From Mayfieldus profundus (GTDB lineage: Bacteria; Actinomycetota; Thermoleophilia; Solirubrobacterales; 70-9): 64,000 nucleotides of DNA. Below the pieces are notes generated by a model, which worked only from the letters and a program-made list of their open reading frames with translations, was not told where the DNA came from and did no database searches. The number at the start of each line of letters is the position of its first letter. The first letter of the stretch is position 1. Position numbers and translations under genes: made by a program. Positions 34,584 through 43,473 of this stretch are shown here, piece by piece. The DNA lies in NCBI GenBank assembly GCA_038040325.1, contig JBBPIM010000001.1, positions 66,650 to 130,649 on the forward strand, read 5' to 3'.

Positions 34584-35621
34584 TTGAACATTTTGGACCG
34601 GCTATTCGGCGGGGTCGAAGGGACCTACGCCTTGATGAGGCGAAGCGGGCGCATCGCCACGCTCTTCTACCTGATGGGCGGGGTTGCGGCGATTCCGGCG
34701 ATCCTCGTCGTCGCACCTGAGGACCCGCTGATCTACGCGATACCGCTGCTCGGGCTGGTGCCCGCTGCCGTCTTCATGGCGGTGCCCTGGGAGCGGGTCC
34801 CCAGCTGGGTGCTGCATATTCCCCTGGCGGCCGGCACGGCGATCATCTGCTTGGTGGTCACAGTCGTCGACCTGGCGTTTACGGCCTACTACCTGTTCGC
34901 CGCGGTCTTCGTCGCGATCACCTTCCCTCGCGCGCGGCCGATCCTCGCCCACATGACGCTGATCTCGGCGGCGATGGTGTTCGCGATCTTCGTGGGCCAG
35001 CAGACCGGTCGCCCGGCGGCGATCGCCGTGATCGTGACCGTCCCGACAGTGGTGCTTGTCGCGTGGACGGTGGGCTGGCTGACCGCTGGGCTCGAGGCGG
35101 GTCGCGCCGCATCCCTGGCGCTGTCGCGGACCGACGAGCTGACGGGGGTCGGAAACTATCGGGCGCTGCATGAGCGCCTGGAAGAGGAGACCTCGCGCCA
35201 CGATCGGCGCGGCCGCAGGCTTGCGGTGATCCTCGTCGACCTCAACGACTTCAAGCAGGTAAACGAGCAACGGGGGCACCTGGAGGGCGACCACATGCTC
35301 GCGGAGGTGGGCAGGGTGCTGCGCATGGGCGTGCGTGCCGAGGACACCGTGTTCCGCCAGGGGGGCGACGAGTTCTCGGTGCTGGCGCCCGAGACGGAAT
35401 CGAAGCAGGCCGAGGATCTCGCCACCCGCCTGCGCATCCGCCTCCAGGCGCTTGGGGGAGACAACCCGCCTTTCGGAGCCTGCACCGGGGTCGCGATCTT
35501 TCCCGACGACGGGACAATCGGAAGCGACCTGCTCGGGATCGCCGACGTGCGGTTGCTCGCCGCCAAGCACCAATACCGGGCGACCGCAGAGGTCCGCGAG
35601 AACGAAAACGGCGAGGCCTAG
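34584..35621 (+). CDS. Membrane-bound diguanylate cyclase (GGDEF)
   Basis: 345 residues, TTG start with GAGGGG upstream. Five or six membrane helices (about 20-175) form the N-terminal sensor, then a short linker and a GGDEF domain starting at LSRTDELTGVGNYRALHERL. The active site RQGGDEFSVL is intact, as is VDLNDFKQVNEQRGHLEGD for metal binding, so it should convert two GTP to cyclic-di-GMP. No I-site RxxD is evident before GGDEF. No EAL domain. Confidence 0.93.
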   Translation: MNILDRLFGGVEGTYALMRRSGRIATLFYLMGGVAAIPAILVVAPEDPLIYAIPLLGLVPAAVFMAVPWERVPSWVLHIPLAAGTAIICLVVTVVDLAFTAYYLFAAVFVAITFPRARPILAHMTLISAAMVFAIFVGQQTGRPAAIAVIVTVPTVVLVAWTVGWLTAGLEAGRAASLALSRTDELTGVGNYRALHERLEEETSRHDRRGRRLAVILVDLNDFKQVNEQRGHLEGDHMLAEVGRVLRMGVRAEDTVFRQGGDEFSVLAPETESKQAEDLATRLRIRLQALGGDNPPFGACTGVAIFPDDGTIGSDLLGIADVRLLAAKHQYRATAEVRENENGEA

Positions 35622-35626
35622 GCGCG

Positions 35627-35986
35627 CTAGGCAGCAGGCGGCGGGGGCGCTGCCATCAGCTCGACCCGATGGCCGCCGGGAGCGATCGCGAAGCCGCGGC
35701 TCTCGCCCCAGAGCTGCCGCGCATCCTCCACCTCGAAGCCTGCGGTGCGCAGGGCCTTGGCCGTGCCCTCGAAGTCGGGGGCGACCACGGCCGGATGGCC
35801 CAGCAACGGAACCACGGGCGAGTCGGTGTGGATCAGGTGTATCTGGGTGGCGTCGCGCTCCAGCCAGGTGACGAACGGCGCGATCGGCTCCGGCGGCTCG
35901 ACGCAGACGAAGCCGAGCAGCCCCCAGAACTCGACGGTGCGATCGACCTCGTCCTGAGGCACCTCGAGCGAGACGTGATGGAGCAC
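35627..35986 (-). CDS. VOC-family (glyoxalase/dioxygenase fold) protein
   Basis: 119 residues, GTG start. LHHVSLEVPQDEVDRTVEFWGLLGFV is the standard N-terminal beta-alpha-beta unit, with the metal His in HHVSLEV; IHLIHTDS and the final RVELMAAP give the other candidate ligands. It is a single-module member (two beta-alpha-beta-beta-beta repeats), probably a lyase, dioxygenase or resistance-type binding protein. Convergent with the diguanylate cyclase, 5 bp apart. Confidence 0.85.
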   Translation of the reverse strand: MLHHVSLEVPQDEVDRTVEFWGLLGFVCVEPPEPIAPFVTWLERDATQIHLIHTDSPVVPLLGHPAVVAPDFEGTAKALRTAGFEVEDARQLWGESRGFAIAPGGHRVELMAAPPPPAA

Positions 35987-36023
35987 GCACGAAGCATGCC
36001 ATCAGCTGCCCGCGGGGCCCCGC

Positions 36024-37388
36024 TCAGCAGCGCCCCGACGCGCGGAGCTTGCGCCGGTAGACGCGCATCGAGGCGCGTGTCATATCGCCGTGGGTCTGGT
36101 TCTTGAGCCGGTCGACGAGCTCGAAATGAAACGGGGAGGACAGGCTCTCGTTGTGGCCGATCACGTTGCGGACCTTGATGTCGAAGCGGCAGCGCAGCCA
36201 ATGGGTCAGCCGCAGCGACGCCCGCAGCTGGCGGCGACGGCCGAGCACGTCGGCGTCGCGAAAGCCGACGTGCTCGATCCCGATCGCGGTGTAGTTGAGG
36301 CCGACCGTATGGCGGCAGCGCTTGCGCAGCCCGACAAGGCGGTAGATGCGGCCGCTGGAGCCGACGACGAAATGCGAGCAGACGTTGGGCAACTCGTGCA
36401 GCTCCGGATCGGGCCGGTCGGAGGCAAAGGCGTTGAAGACGGTGGAGACGTTGCCGGCGACCGCGACGTGCTCGACGATCACCCTCGGGTTGCGCAGGCG
36501 CCAGGCCCGCTTCCCGTAGTGGCGCTTGGAATAGGCGGCCATCTCGCGCTTGCGGTGCGGCGGGAAGGGGATCGGCAAGTCCTTGACCGCGGGCCGCAGC
36601 CGAGCGGCGGAGCGCAGGCCCGAGCCGGTGGCATCCACGGGTGCCGCGCGGGCCGTGCGCACCGCTGCGCGGGCGTGGCGGCGCGCGGCAGGGCCGCCGG
36701 TCGAGCCCCCCGGCAGCTCGACCACGAAGGCCCGGGTGCCGGGGAAGGCGTGGTTCTGCCAGGAGATCGCGGTCCCGCGCAGGTGCTCTGCGCGGCAGCG
36801 CTGCAGCGGCAGACCCGAGACCCGCGAGTAGAGCCCCTCCAGCGAAGCGTCGCCGCGACATGGCGCGAGCACCTGGCCCCACGGCTGGTGGTACCAGATG
36901 CTCACGTCGGGCCTGATCCGCCGTGCGAAGCGACGCACGGTCCGCGCCTCCGGCTCAGACCAGGCAGCCGGGCCGGGGTAGTAGCCGGAGTTCGCCCCGA
37001 CTCCTCCGCTCCAGCGGTAGCCGAAGTTGCGATTGAGGTCGACCCCATGCGCGTTGCGTCGAGTGTCGCGCTTCAGCCCGTCCGGGTTGAAGGTGCGGAC
37101 CACCCAAAGGTCGAGTCCCTTGATGTCCCGGAACGACCGCAGCAGCCTGCGCGTGATCGCGGTGCCCGCACGCTCGTTGCCGTGGATGTTTCCGACCACC
37201 AGCGCCGTGCGGTCGGCGTTCGCGTCGCCGATCCGCACCGCCCTGATCGCCCGTCCCTCGACCGAGCGACCCAGCTCTTGGGGGACGGCGCGGCCCCGGC
37301 CGGCAGGATCGGCGGCGGCGGCGATCCCGACCAGGGCCAGGAGCACGGCGGCCGCGAGGGCGAGCGGGAAGCGCGGTCGAGCGGTCAA
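36024..37388 (-). CDS. Exported fusion of M14 zinc carboxypeptidase and N-acetylmuramoyl-L-alanine amidase
   Basis: 454 residues, TTG start. Signal peptide 1-26. Residues about 35-235 are an M14 domain with zinc ligands His69, Glu72 (NIHGNERAG) and His167 (WYHQPWG), substrate Arg in DLNRNF (120) and catalytic Glu224 (FVVELPGG). After a linker, about 290-450 is an AmpD/PGRP-like amidase_2 domain: VEHVAV, CSHFVVGSSGRIYRLV, TAIGIEHVG (Glu372) and VIGHNE (His412). The pair could cut both the peptide stem and the sugar-peptide bond of peptidoglycan. Downstream of the NuoN end by 39 bp. Confidence 0.88.
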   Translation of the reverse strand: MTARPRFPLALAAAVLLALVGIAAAADPAGRGRAVPQELGRSVEGRAIRAVRIGDANADRTALVVGNIHGNERAGTAITRRLLRSFRDIKGLDLWVVRTFNPDGLKRDTRRNAHGVDLNRNFGYRWSGGVGANSGYYPGPAAWSEPEARTVRRFARRIRPDVSIWYHQPWGQVLAPCRGDASLEGLYSRVSGLPLQRCRAEHLRGTAISWQNHAFPGTRAFVVELPGGSTGGPAARRHARAAVRTARAAPVDATGSGLRSAARLRPAVKDLPIPFPPHRKREMAAYSKRHYGKRAWRLRNPRVIVEHVAVAGNVSTVFNAFASDRPDPELHELPNVCSHFVVGSSGRIYRLVGLRKRCRHTVGLNYTAIGIEHVGFRDADVLGRRRQLRASLRLTHWLRCRFDIKVRNVIGHNESLSSPFHFELVDRLKNQTHGDMTRASMRVYRRKLRASGRC

Positions 37389-37427
37389 GCGGTGATCTTC
37401 GCGCAGTCGGCGTCGCGCGTCGCCGGT

Positions 37428-38945
37428 TCAGGGCAGGAACTGCGACAGCGCCGCCCCGGCGTGCTCGGCCCATTCGACCAGCGGCTGGGGGATCACGCCG
37501 AAGAACACGGTCGCCGCCGCGGCGAGCAGCGCCGGACCGACCAGGTACCAGCGCCCGCCGGCGTCGGCGTCGATCGGGTCGGCCTCCGGCGAGGCGCCGG
37601 CCACGGCGGGAACCTCCGCGGTGACTGCGGTGTCCTCGGCCGGGCGCATCCAGATCGCCGCCACCACCCGCAGGTAGTAGGCGAGCGAGATCATCGTGCC
37701 GACCGCGATCGCCACCCCGAGCCAGGTGTAGTCGCCGTCGACCAGCGCCTCGATCAGGTAGAGCTTGCCGATGAAGCCCGCGGTGCCGGGCAGGCCCGCA
37801 AGCGCCAGCATCGAGATAGTCAGCGGCCAGGCCAGCAGCGGGCGTTCGCTCCCGAGGCCCTCGACGGCGCGGATCTCGTCGCCGAACGAGGTCTCGCGCT
37901 CGCGGGCGACGATCACGGCGAAGGCGGCGAGGTTCATCAGCGAGTACACGGCGAGGTAGAAGACGAGCGCGTTGATCCCGGCCTCGGAGGCCACGACGAG
38001 GCCGCCCAGCATGTAGCCCGCCTGGGCGATCCCCGAGTAGCCGAGCAGCCGCTTCAGCGAGTCCTGGCCGAGAGCGCCGATGTTGCCGACCGCGATCGAG
38101 GCCGTCGCCAGCACCGCCAGCGCCACATCCCAGTCGCCCGCCTCGGGGGCGAGCGCGACGTCGAAGAAGCGCACGAAGACGGCGAACGCCGCGGCCTTGG
38201 TGGCGACTGCCATGAACGCGGTGACGGGGGTGGGGGCGCCCTGATAGACGTCCGGCGTCCACTGGTGAAAGGGCGCGATCGAGATCTTGAAGGCGAGGCC
38301 GGTGGCCGCGAGCGCGATCCCGACCAGCACCAGCGGGTCGCCCAGCACCCCCTCCTTGCCGATCCCCGCGGCGATGCCTGTGAAGTCGGTGGAGCCCGAA
38401 CCGCCGTAGATGAAGGCCAGCCCGTAGAGCAGCGTCGCCGATCCCATCGAGCCGATGATCAGGTACTTCAGCCCTGATTCCAGCGATTCGGCCCGTCGCA
38501 GGTTGGTCGCGCAGAGCACGTAGAGCGGCACTGACAGGGTCTCGATCGCGATGAAGAAGCTGACCAGGTTCTGCGCCTGCGCCAGCAGCGTCATGCCAAG
38601 CACCGAGCCCAGCAGCAGCACGTGGTATTCGCCGCTGCCGGCCTGGCTGACGGCTGGCTCTCGAACCGAGATCAGCACGCAGAAGGCGGCCGCGAGGATC
38701 GCGATCAGCGCCACCGCCACGGCCAGCTCGTCGAGCCGCAGCGCGCCCGCGACCAGGTCCTTGCGCTCACCCCACTGCCAGATGAAAAGGCCCGCGGCGG
38801 CACCGAGCGTGAGCAGGGTCAGGAGCGGTACGGCACGCCTCACGCGGTCAAAGACGCCGGCCAGCAGCACCACGCAGATGCCGCCCGTGAGCGCGATGAC
38901 CGGCGACAGCGCCGCGTAGTCGATGTCGGGCGCGTTGAAGTTCAT
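37428..38945 (-). CDS. nuoN: NADH-quinone oxidoreductase subunit N
   Basis: 505 residues, ATG start, about 14 membrane helices. This is one of three antiporter-like proton-pumping subunits in the complex I membrane arm. Conserved features: the TM5 Glu region ETLSVPLYVL, the TM7 Lys region FKISIAPFHQWTPDVYQGAPTPVTAF and the discontinuous TM12 helix. Last gene of the operon; 1 bp after nuoM. Confidence 0.96.
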   Translation of the reverse strand: MNFNAPDIDYAALSPVIALTGGICVVLLAGVFDRVRRAVPLLTLLTLGAAAGLFIWQWGERKDLVAGALRLDELAVAVALIAILAAAFCVLISVREPAVSQAGSGEYHVLLLGSVLGMTLLAQAQNLVSFFIAIETLSVPLYVLCATNLRRAESLESGLKYLIIGSMGSATLLYGLAFIYGGSGSTDFTGIAAGIGKEGVLGDPLVLVGIALAATGLAFKISIAPFHQWTPDVYQGAPTPVTAFMAVATKAAAFAVFVRFFDVALAPEAGDWDVALAVLATASIAVGNIGALGQDSLKRLLGYSGIAQAGYMLGGLVVASEAGINALVFYLAVYSLMNLAAFAVIVARERETSFGDEIRAVEGLGSERPLLAWPLTISMLALAGLPGTAGFIGKLYLIEALVDGDYTWLGVAIAVGTMISLAYYLRVVAAIWMRPAEDTAVTAEVPAVAGASPEADPIDADAGGRWYLVGPALLAAAATVFFGVIPQPLVEWAEHAGAALSQFLP

Positions 38946-38946
38946 G

Positions 38947-40515
38947 TCAGCTGGCAGCTGCTCCGCTCCCGCTCGGCCGCGCAGAATCAGAAATGGACGC
39001 GGCCTCGCTCTCGCGTCCGCGCTGCCAGGTCAGGGGTCGATTCGAGTCAACTCTTTGAGCCTGCCTCAGCTGGTTTCCCACCGCAGCGTCGGTCCGCTTC
39101 AGCACCAGCTGCGGGTAGAAGGCGAGCGCGACGATGCAGCCGACCAGGGGCACCAGAACCGCCGCGTCGCGCCAGCCGAGGTCGCGTGAATCGATCGGCT
39201 CCGGCTTGCGGTTGTGCATCGTTCGCTGGTAGAGCCGCAGCGCGTAGTAGGCGGCCAGCACCATGCCCGCCCCGGCGACGAAGGCGAACACGATCTTCGC
39301 CTGGAAGAGCCCGTTGAGGATGTAGAACTCGCCGATGAAGTTGGCCGAGCCGGGCATCGCCAGGGTCGCCAGGGTCACGATCAGGAACATCGCCGCCAGC
39401 ACCGGCGCCCTTAGTGCGATCCCGCCCATCTCGCGCAGGTCCTCGGTGCCGGCACGCTCGGCGAGCACCGCGATGATCAGGAACACCGGCGCCACCACCA
39501 GGCCGTGGTTGACCATCTGCAGCAGCGCCCCGTCGGCGCCGTCGGGGCGCAGGGCGAATATCCCCGCGGTGATGAAACCGAGCTGCGCGACCGACGAGTA
39601 GCCGGCGATCAGCCTTACGTTGGTCTGCGTGAACGCCATCACCGAGCCGTAGAGGATCGAGGCCAGGGCGATCACCAGCACGATCTCCTGGAACTCGATC
39701 GTCGCGTCGGGGAACAGCGGCAGCACCACCCGCAGAAAGCCGTAGGCACCGACCTTCGACAGCACCGCCGAGAACACCGCCAGCGCGGGAAGCGGGGCGG
39801 CGCGGTAGGCGTCGGGCATCCAGCCGTGCAGCAGGAAGGCCGGCATCTTGACCAGGAACGCCGCGGCGAAGAACCAGAAGATCCAGCGCTGGCTGCCCTC
39901 GGAGAGGACGTTCTGCTGCAGGTCGACGATTGAGAAGCTGAGCTGGCCGCCGTCGGCGGCGAGGATCGCAGTGGCGATCGCCGCCACCAGCATCAGCAGC
40001 GACCCGATCAGCGTGTAGACGATCATCTTCATCGTCGCCGCCACCGCCGTGGTCCCATCCGGGCGGTCCTGGCCCCAGGCGCCGAACAGGAAATAGAACG
40101 GCACCAGCATCAGGTCGAAGAAGAGGACGAACAGCAGCAGGTCCTGGGCCAGGAAGGCCCCCAGCGTCGCCGTCTCGCCGAGCGCCAGCATCAGGAAGTA
40201 GAGGTGCGGCCGGTCGGGCTGGCGCATCGCCGCGAACGCGACCGCCGGCAGCCACAGCAGCGCGGTCAGCATCATCAGAAAGACGTTGAGGCCGTCCAGC
40301 CCGAGGCTGTAGCTGACGCCGAGTCCGGAGATCCAGTCGACGTCGACCGTGTCCTGCAGCCCGCTCGCGCCGGAGTCGAAGCCGGCCAGCAGCCCGATCG
40401 CAAGCCCCAGTGTCACCGCTGCCCCGCCGACCACCACCCAGCCGGCCCATCGCCGCGGCACGAACAGCCCGAGGATCCCGAACAGCAGCGGCGTCCAGAG
40501 GACCGAGTTGATCAC
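38947..40515 (-). CDS. nuoM: NADH-quinone oxidoreductase subunit M
   Basis: 522 residues, GTG start, about 14 helices, antiporter-like pump subunit. The segment FLVKMPAFLLHGWMPDAYRAAPLPALAVFSAVLSKVGAYGFLRV holds the TM7-8 Lys and Pro hinge of the family. The polar tail after the last helix (RQAQRVDSNRPLTWQRG...) is longer than usual. It is separated from nuoL by 52 bp holding a heptamer array, one of only two gaps of any size in the operon. Confidence 0.96.
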   Translation of the reverse strand: MINSVLWTPLLFGILGLFVPRRWAGWVVVGGAAVTLGLAIGLLAGFDSGASGLQDTVDVDWISGLGVSYSLGLDGLNVFLMMLTALLWLPAVAFAAMRQPDRPHLYFLMLALGETATLGAFLAQDLLLFVLFFDLMLVPFYFLFGAWGQDRPDGTTAVAATMKMIVYTLIGSLLMLVAAIATAILAADGGQLSFSIVDLQQNVLSEGSQRWIFWFFAAAFLVKMPAFLLHGWMPDAYRAAPLPALAVFSAVLSKVGAYGFLRVVLPLFPDATIEFQEIVLVIALASILYGSVMAFTQTNVRLIAGYSSVAQLGFITAGIFALRPDGADGALLQMVNHGLVVAPVFLIIAVLAERAGTEDLREMGGIALRAPVLAAMFLIVTLATLAMPGSANFIGEFYILNGLFQAKIVFAFVAGAGMVLAAYYALRLYQRTMHNRKPEPIDSRDLGWRDAAVLVPLVGCIVALAFYPQLVLKRTDAAVGNQLRQAQRVDSNRPLTWQRGRESEAASISDSARPSGSGAAAS

Positions 40516-40534
40516 GCGCCCCGACCCCTTCCCC

Positions 40535-40568
40535 CGAGGAGCGAGTAGCGAGTAGCGAGTAGCGAGTT
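40535..40568 (-). repeat. Heptanucleotide array in the nuoL-nuoM gap
   Basis: Plus strand reads AGGAGCG then AGTAGCG, AGTAGCG, AGTAGCG, AGTT (minus: ACTCGCTACTCGCT...). It begins at the nuoL stop and fills most of the gap to nuoM. The unit differs from other arrays by AGC for AAC. Confidence 0.75.
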
Positions 40569-42577
40569 CATGAGCTGCTCAGCAGGAAGTAGAGGCCGAG
40601 GCCGGTAAAGCCCCCGATCAGAAGCAGCGCGTAGGAGCGCACGAAGCCCGACTGCGCGGTTCGCACCACGCCGCCGGCGCCGCGAACCACGTCCACGGTC
40701 CCGGCAACCAGACCCTGCACGACGAGGCGCTCGAACACGCGGTTGCAGAAGGAGCCCACCGCCAGCGCCGGGCGCACGATCGCGACGTCGATCAGCTCGT
40801 CGAAGTACCACTTGTTGACCAGGAAGGTGTGCAGCGGCCGCAGCCGCCGGACCAGCACCGCGGTGGAGGCGGGGCGCGCCACGTACAGCAGGTAGGCCAT
40901 GAAGATGCCGACGACAGCGATCGCGCCGCCGATCGTCAGGTCGCGCCACTCGTCGCCGACGGAGGGTTGGATCGCCGCCAGCGCCGAGTCTTCGAACGTC
41001 GGTTCGAGGAACTTCGTGATCGCGTCATCCACGCCGGGGATCTGCAGCACGCCCCCGATCAGGGCGAGCACGGCGAGCGCGCCCATTGCCATCCGCATCG
41101 TCGGCGCCTGCTCGGCGATGTGGTGCTCGGGCCCGGGGAAGCCGACGTCGGTGTCCTCGACATCGCCGGTGGCGGGGTTCTCGGGCTCGGCGTGCACCAC
41201 GTGCCCGGTCTCGGCCAGCTCCTCCGCCTCGCTGCACGGTTCGCCGGCAACGACGCGGAAGACGATCCGGAACGAGTAGATCGCCGTCATCAGCGCCCCG
41301 ACGTATCCGAGCACGGTGAAGATCTCGTACATCCCGCCGCGCGTCGAGGCGTAAGAGAGGATCGCGTCCTTCGAGAAGAACCCCGACGTGAAGGGAAAGC
41401 CGGCCAGGGCCAGCGACCCGATGATCAGCATCACCGAGGTGAACGTCATCGCCCGCCCGAAGCCGCTCATCCGGTCGATGTCCTGGCGGTTCGCCATCGC
41501 GGCGATCACCGAGCCCGCGGCCATGAACAGCAGCGCCTTGAAGAAGGCGTGGGTCATCAGATGGAACAGGCCGGCCGAGTAGGCGCCGATCGAAACGCCG
41601 ACGACCATGTAGCCGATCTGGCTCATCGTCGAGTAGGCGATGATCCGCTTCAGGTCGGTGACGACCAGCGCGATCGAACCGGCCACGAGCAGCGTCGCCA
41701 ACCCGGTGAATGCGGCGATGTCTGCCGCCGTGGGCGCCAACTCGAAGAGCGGGTGGGTGCGGGCGATCAGATAGACGCCGGCGGTGACCATCGTCGCCGC
41801 GTGGATCAGGGCGGAGACGGGGGTGGGGCCTTCCATCGCGTCGGGCAGCCAGGTGTGCAGCGGCAGCTGCGCTGACTTCGCGAACGCGCCGACCAGGATC
41901 AACAGGCAGATCGCGACGATCGTCCACTCGTTGGTGTGGAAGCCGCCGGGAGCCCTGTCGAAGACCTCCAGGTAGTCGAAGGTGCCGAGCTCACGGAAGA
42001 TCAGAATCGCCGCGAAGACCAGCCCCACGTCGCCGACGACGTTGATCACGAACGCCTTCATCCCCGCCCCGGTCGCGGTGGCGCGCCGGTACCAGAAGCT
42101 GATCAGCGCGTAGGAGGCGAAGCCGACGAACGCCCAGCCGACGATCAGCAGCACGAAGTTGCCGGCCAGGACCAGCAGCAGCATCGAGAAGACGAAGAAG
42201 TTCAGGTAGCTGAAGAACCGCGTGTAGCCGCGGTCGGAGCCCATGTATCCGACCGAGTAGAGATGGATCAGCATCGAGACCCCGGAGACGACGAGGATCA
42301 TGAACACCGACAGCGGGTCGACGAGGATGCCGAGCTTGATGTCGAGCCCCGCCGCGTTGGCGTAGTCCCACAGCGTCGAGGTGAGATGTCGCGCCTTGGC
42401 CGGCTCGCCCTGCAGCTGCACGAAGGCGGCGATCGCGTTGACGAACGACAGCGCGATCGCGCCTGTACCGATCCAACCAGCCGTTCGCCCCGACCAGGTT
42501 CGGTAGCCGAGCGCGATCACGATCGACCCGCCGAGCGGGAACAGCAGCACCAGCCAGGCGTAGGTGGTCGCGCTCAC
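40568..42577 (-). CDS. nuoL: NADH-quinone oxidoreductase subunit L
   Basis: 669 residues, GTG start overlapping the nuoK stop (GTGA). Largest antiporter-like pump subunit, about 16 helices, ending in the long lateral helix and a terminal membrane span. Signature stretches include FLVGMSGVSM-like VVSGVSMLIHLYSVGYM, ALISFWYRR, KSAQLPLHTWLPDAMEGPTPVSALIHAATMV with the proton-path Lys, and HLMTHAFFKALLFMAAGSV. A polar insertion (EELAETGHVVHAEPENPATGDVED) interrupts the C-terminal part, as in actinobacterial homologs. Confidence 0.97.
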   Translation of the reverse strand: MSATTYAWLVLLFPLGGSIVIALGYRTWSGRTAGWIGTGAIALSFVNAIAAFVQLQGEPAKARHLTSTLWDYANAAGLDIKLGILVDPLSVFMILVVSGVSMLIHLYSVGYMGSDRGYTRFFSYLNFFVFSMLLLVLAGNFVLLIVGWAFVGFASYALISFWYRRATATGAGMKAFVINVVGDVGLVFAAILIFRELGTFDYLEVFDRAPGGFHTNEWTIVAICLLILVGAFAKSAQLPLHTWLPDAMEGPTPVSALIHAATMVTAGVYLIARTHPLFELAPTAADIAAFTGLATLLVAGSIALVVTDLKRIIAYSTMSQIGYMVVGVSIGAYSAGLFHLMTHAFFKALLFMAAGSVIAAMANRQDIDRMSGFGRAMTFTSVMLIIGSLALAGFPFTSGFFSKDAILSYASTRGGMYEIFTVLGYVGALMTAIYSFRIVFRVVAGEPCSEAEELAETGHVVHAEPENPATGDVEDTDVGFPGPEHHIAEQAPTMRMAMGALAVLALIGGVLQIPGVDDAITKFLEPTFEDSALAAIQPSVGDEWRDLTIGGAIAVVGIFMAYLLYVARPASTAVLVRRLRPLHTFLVNKWYFDELIDVAIVRPALAVGSFCNRVFERLVVQGLVAGTVDVVRGAGGVVRTAQSGFVRSYALLLIGGFTGLGLYFLLSSS

Positions 42578-42873
42578 CCGCGCAGGCCTCGCAGCTCATC
42601 GACGTTGAGTGGCAGCCGGCGCCGGTAGATCGCCACGATGAGCCCCAGGCCGACCACCACCTCGCAGGCAGCGACGACCATCACCACCAGCGCGAAGACT
42701 TGGCCGTCGGCGTTGCCGAGCATGCGGCTGAACGCGACCAGCGCCAGGTTGCCGGCGTTGAGCATCAGCTCCAGACAGAGCAGGATCACCAGCGGGCTGC
42801 GCCGGATCAGCACGCCCCCGGCGCCGACCGCGAACAGCAGGGCGGAGAGCACCAGGTACCACTCGACGGCCAC
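42574..42873 (-). CDS. nuoK: NADH-quinone oxidoreductase subunit K
   Basis: 99 residues, GTG start sharing a base with the nuoJ stop. Three membrane helices with the two buried Glu of the E-channel (LLCLELMLNAGNLALVAF and VMVVAACEVVVGLGLIVAIYRR). Joins the quinone-side subunits to the pumping modules. Confidence 0.96.
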   Translation of the reverse strand: MAVEWYLVLSALLFAVGAGGVLIRRSPLVILLCLELMLNAGNLALVAFSRMLGNADGQVFALVVMVVAACEVVVGLGLIVAIYRRRLPLNVDELRGLRG

Positions 42874-43412
42874 TACGACGTCGCCTCCTCAGACGCCGCC
42901 TCTTCTCCTTCCCGCTTGCGGCCGGCCAGCACCACCGCGCCAACCGCGGCCAGCAACAGCAGCATCGAGGCCGCCTCGAAGCCGATCAGGAAACGCTCCA
43001 GGAGCACCGTGCCGATCTGCTCCGGCGAGCCGAATCCGGCCGGGATCGTCGGCCCCTCGTCGCCTAGCGCCCTCAGCGAGGAGCCGAGCACCGCGATCGA
43101 GAGCTCGATGAACAGCGCCCCGCCGAGCAGCGGCGCGAGCAGCCGCTGGCCGGGGATCGGCTCCCAGACCGGCTCCTGGATCCCGCCGACGTAGGCGGCC
43201 ACGAAGACGTAGAGCACCATCACCGCACCGGCGTAGACGACGACCTGGGCGGCGGCGACGAACTCTGCGTGAAGCAGCAGGAACAGCCCGGCGAGCGAGA
43301 CGAGGTGCACGACCAGCGCCAGCACGCTGTAGAAGGGGTTGCGCAGTCCGACCACCGCGATCGCGCCTCCCAGCGCCCCGATCGCCCCGGCGAAGAAGGC
43401 GACGGCCTCCAT
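42873..43412 (-). CDS. nuoJ: NADH-quinone oxidoreductase subunit J
   Basis: 179 residues, ATG start, five membrane helices. AQVVVYAGAVMVLYVFVAAYVGG is the family's pi-bulge helix. Its ribosome site GGAGGA lies in the loop of a hairpin covering the nuoI-nuoJ gap, so its translation may be separately adjusted. Confidence 0.95.
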   Translation of the reverse strand: MEAVAFFAGAIGALGGAIAVVGLRNPFYSVLALVVHLVSLAGLFLLLHAEFVAAAQVVVYAGAVMVLYVFVAAYVGGIQEPVWEPIPGQRLLAPLLGGALFIELSIAVLGSSLRALGDEGPTIPAGFGSPEQIGTVLLERFLIGFEAASMLLLLAAVGAVVLAGRKREGEEAASEEATS

Positions 43413-43414
43413 TA

Positions 43415-43452
43415 CGCGGCACGTCCTCCGCTATGCGTCCGGGCGTGCCGCG
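43415..43452 (-). promoter_or_regulatory. Hairpin presenting the nuoJ ribosome binding site
   Basis: CGCGGCACG (43415-43423) and CGTGCCGCG (43444-43452) form a perfect 9-bp stem with a 20-nt loop. On the minus strand the loop contains GGAGGA, and the 3' arm of the stem falls between that site and the nuoJ ATG (43412). It could tune nuoJ translation, halt RNases or attenuate transcription inside the operon. Confidence 0.55.
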
Positions 43453-43473
43453 GTGAGTGGTTGGCCTGCTGCC

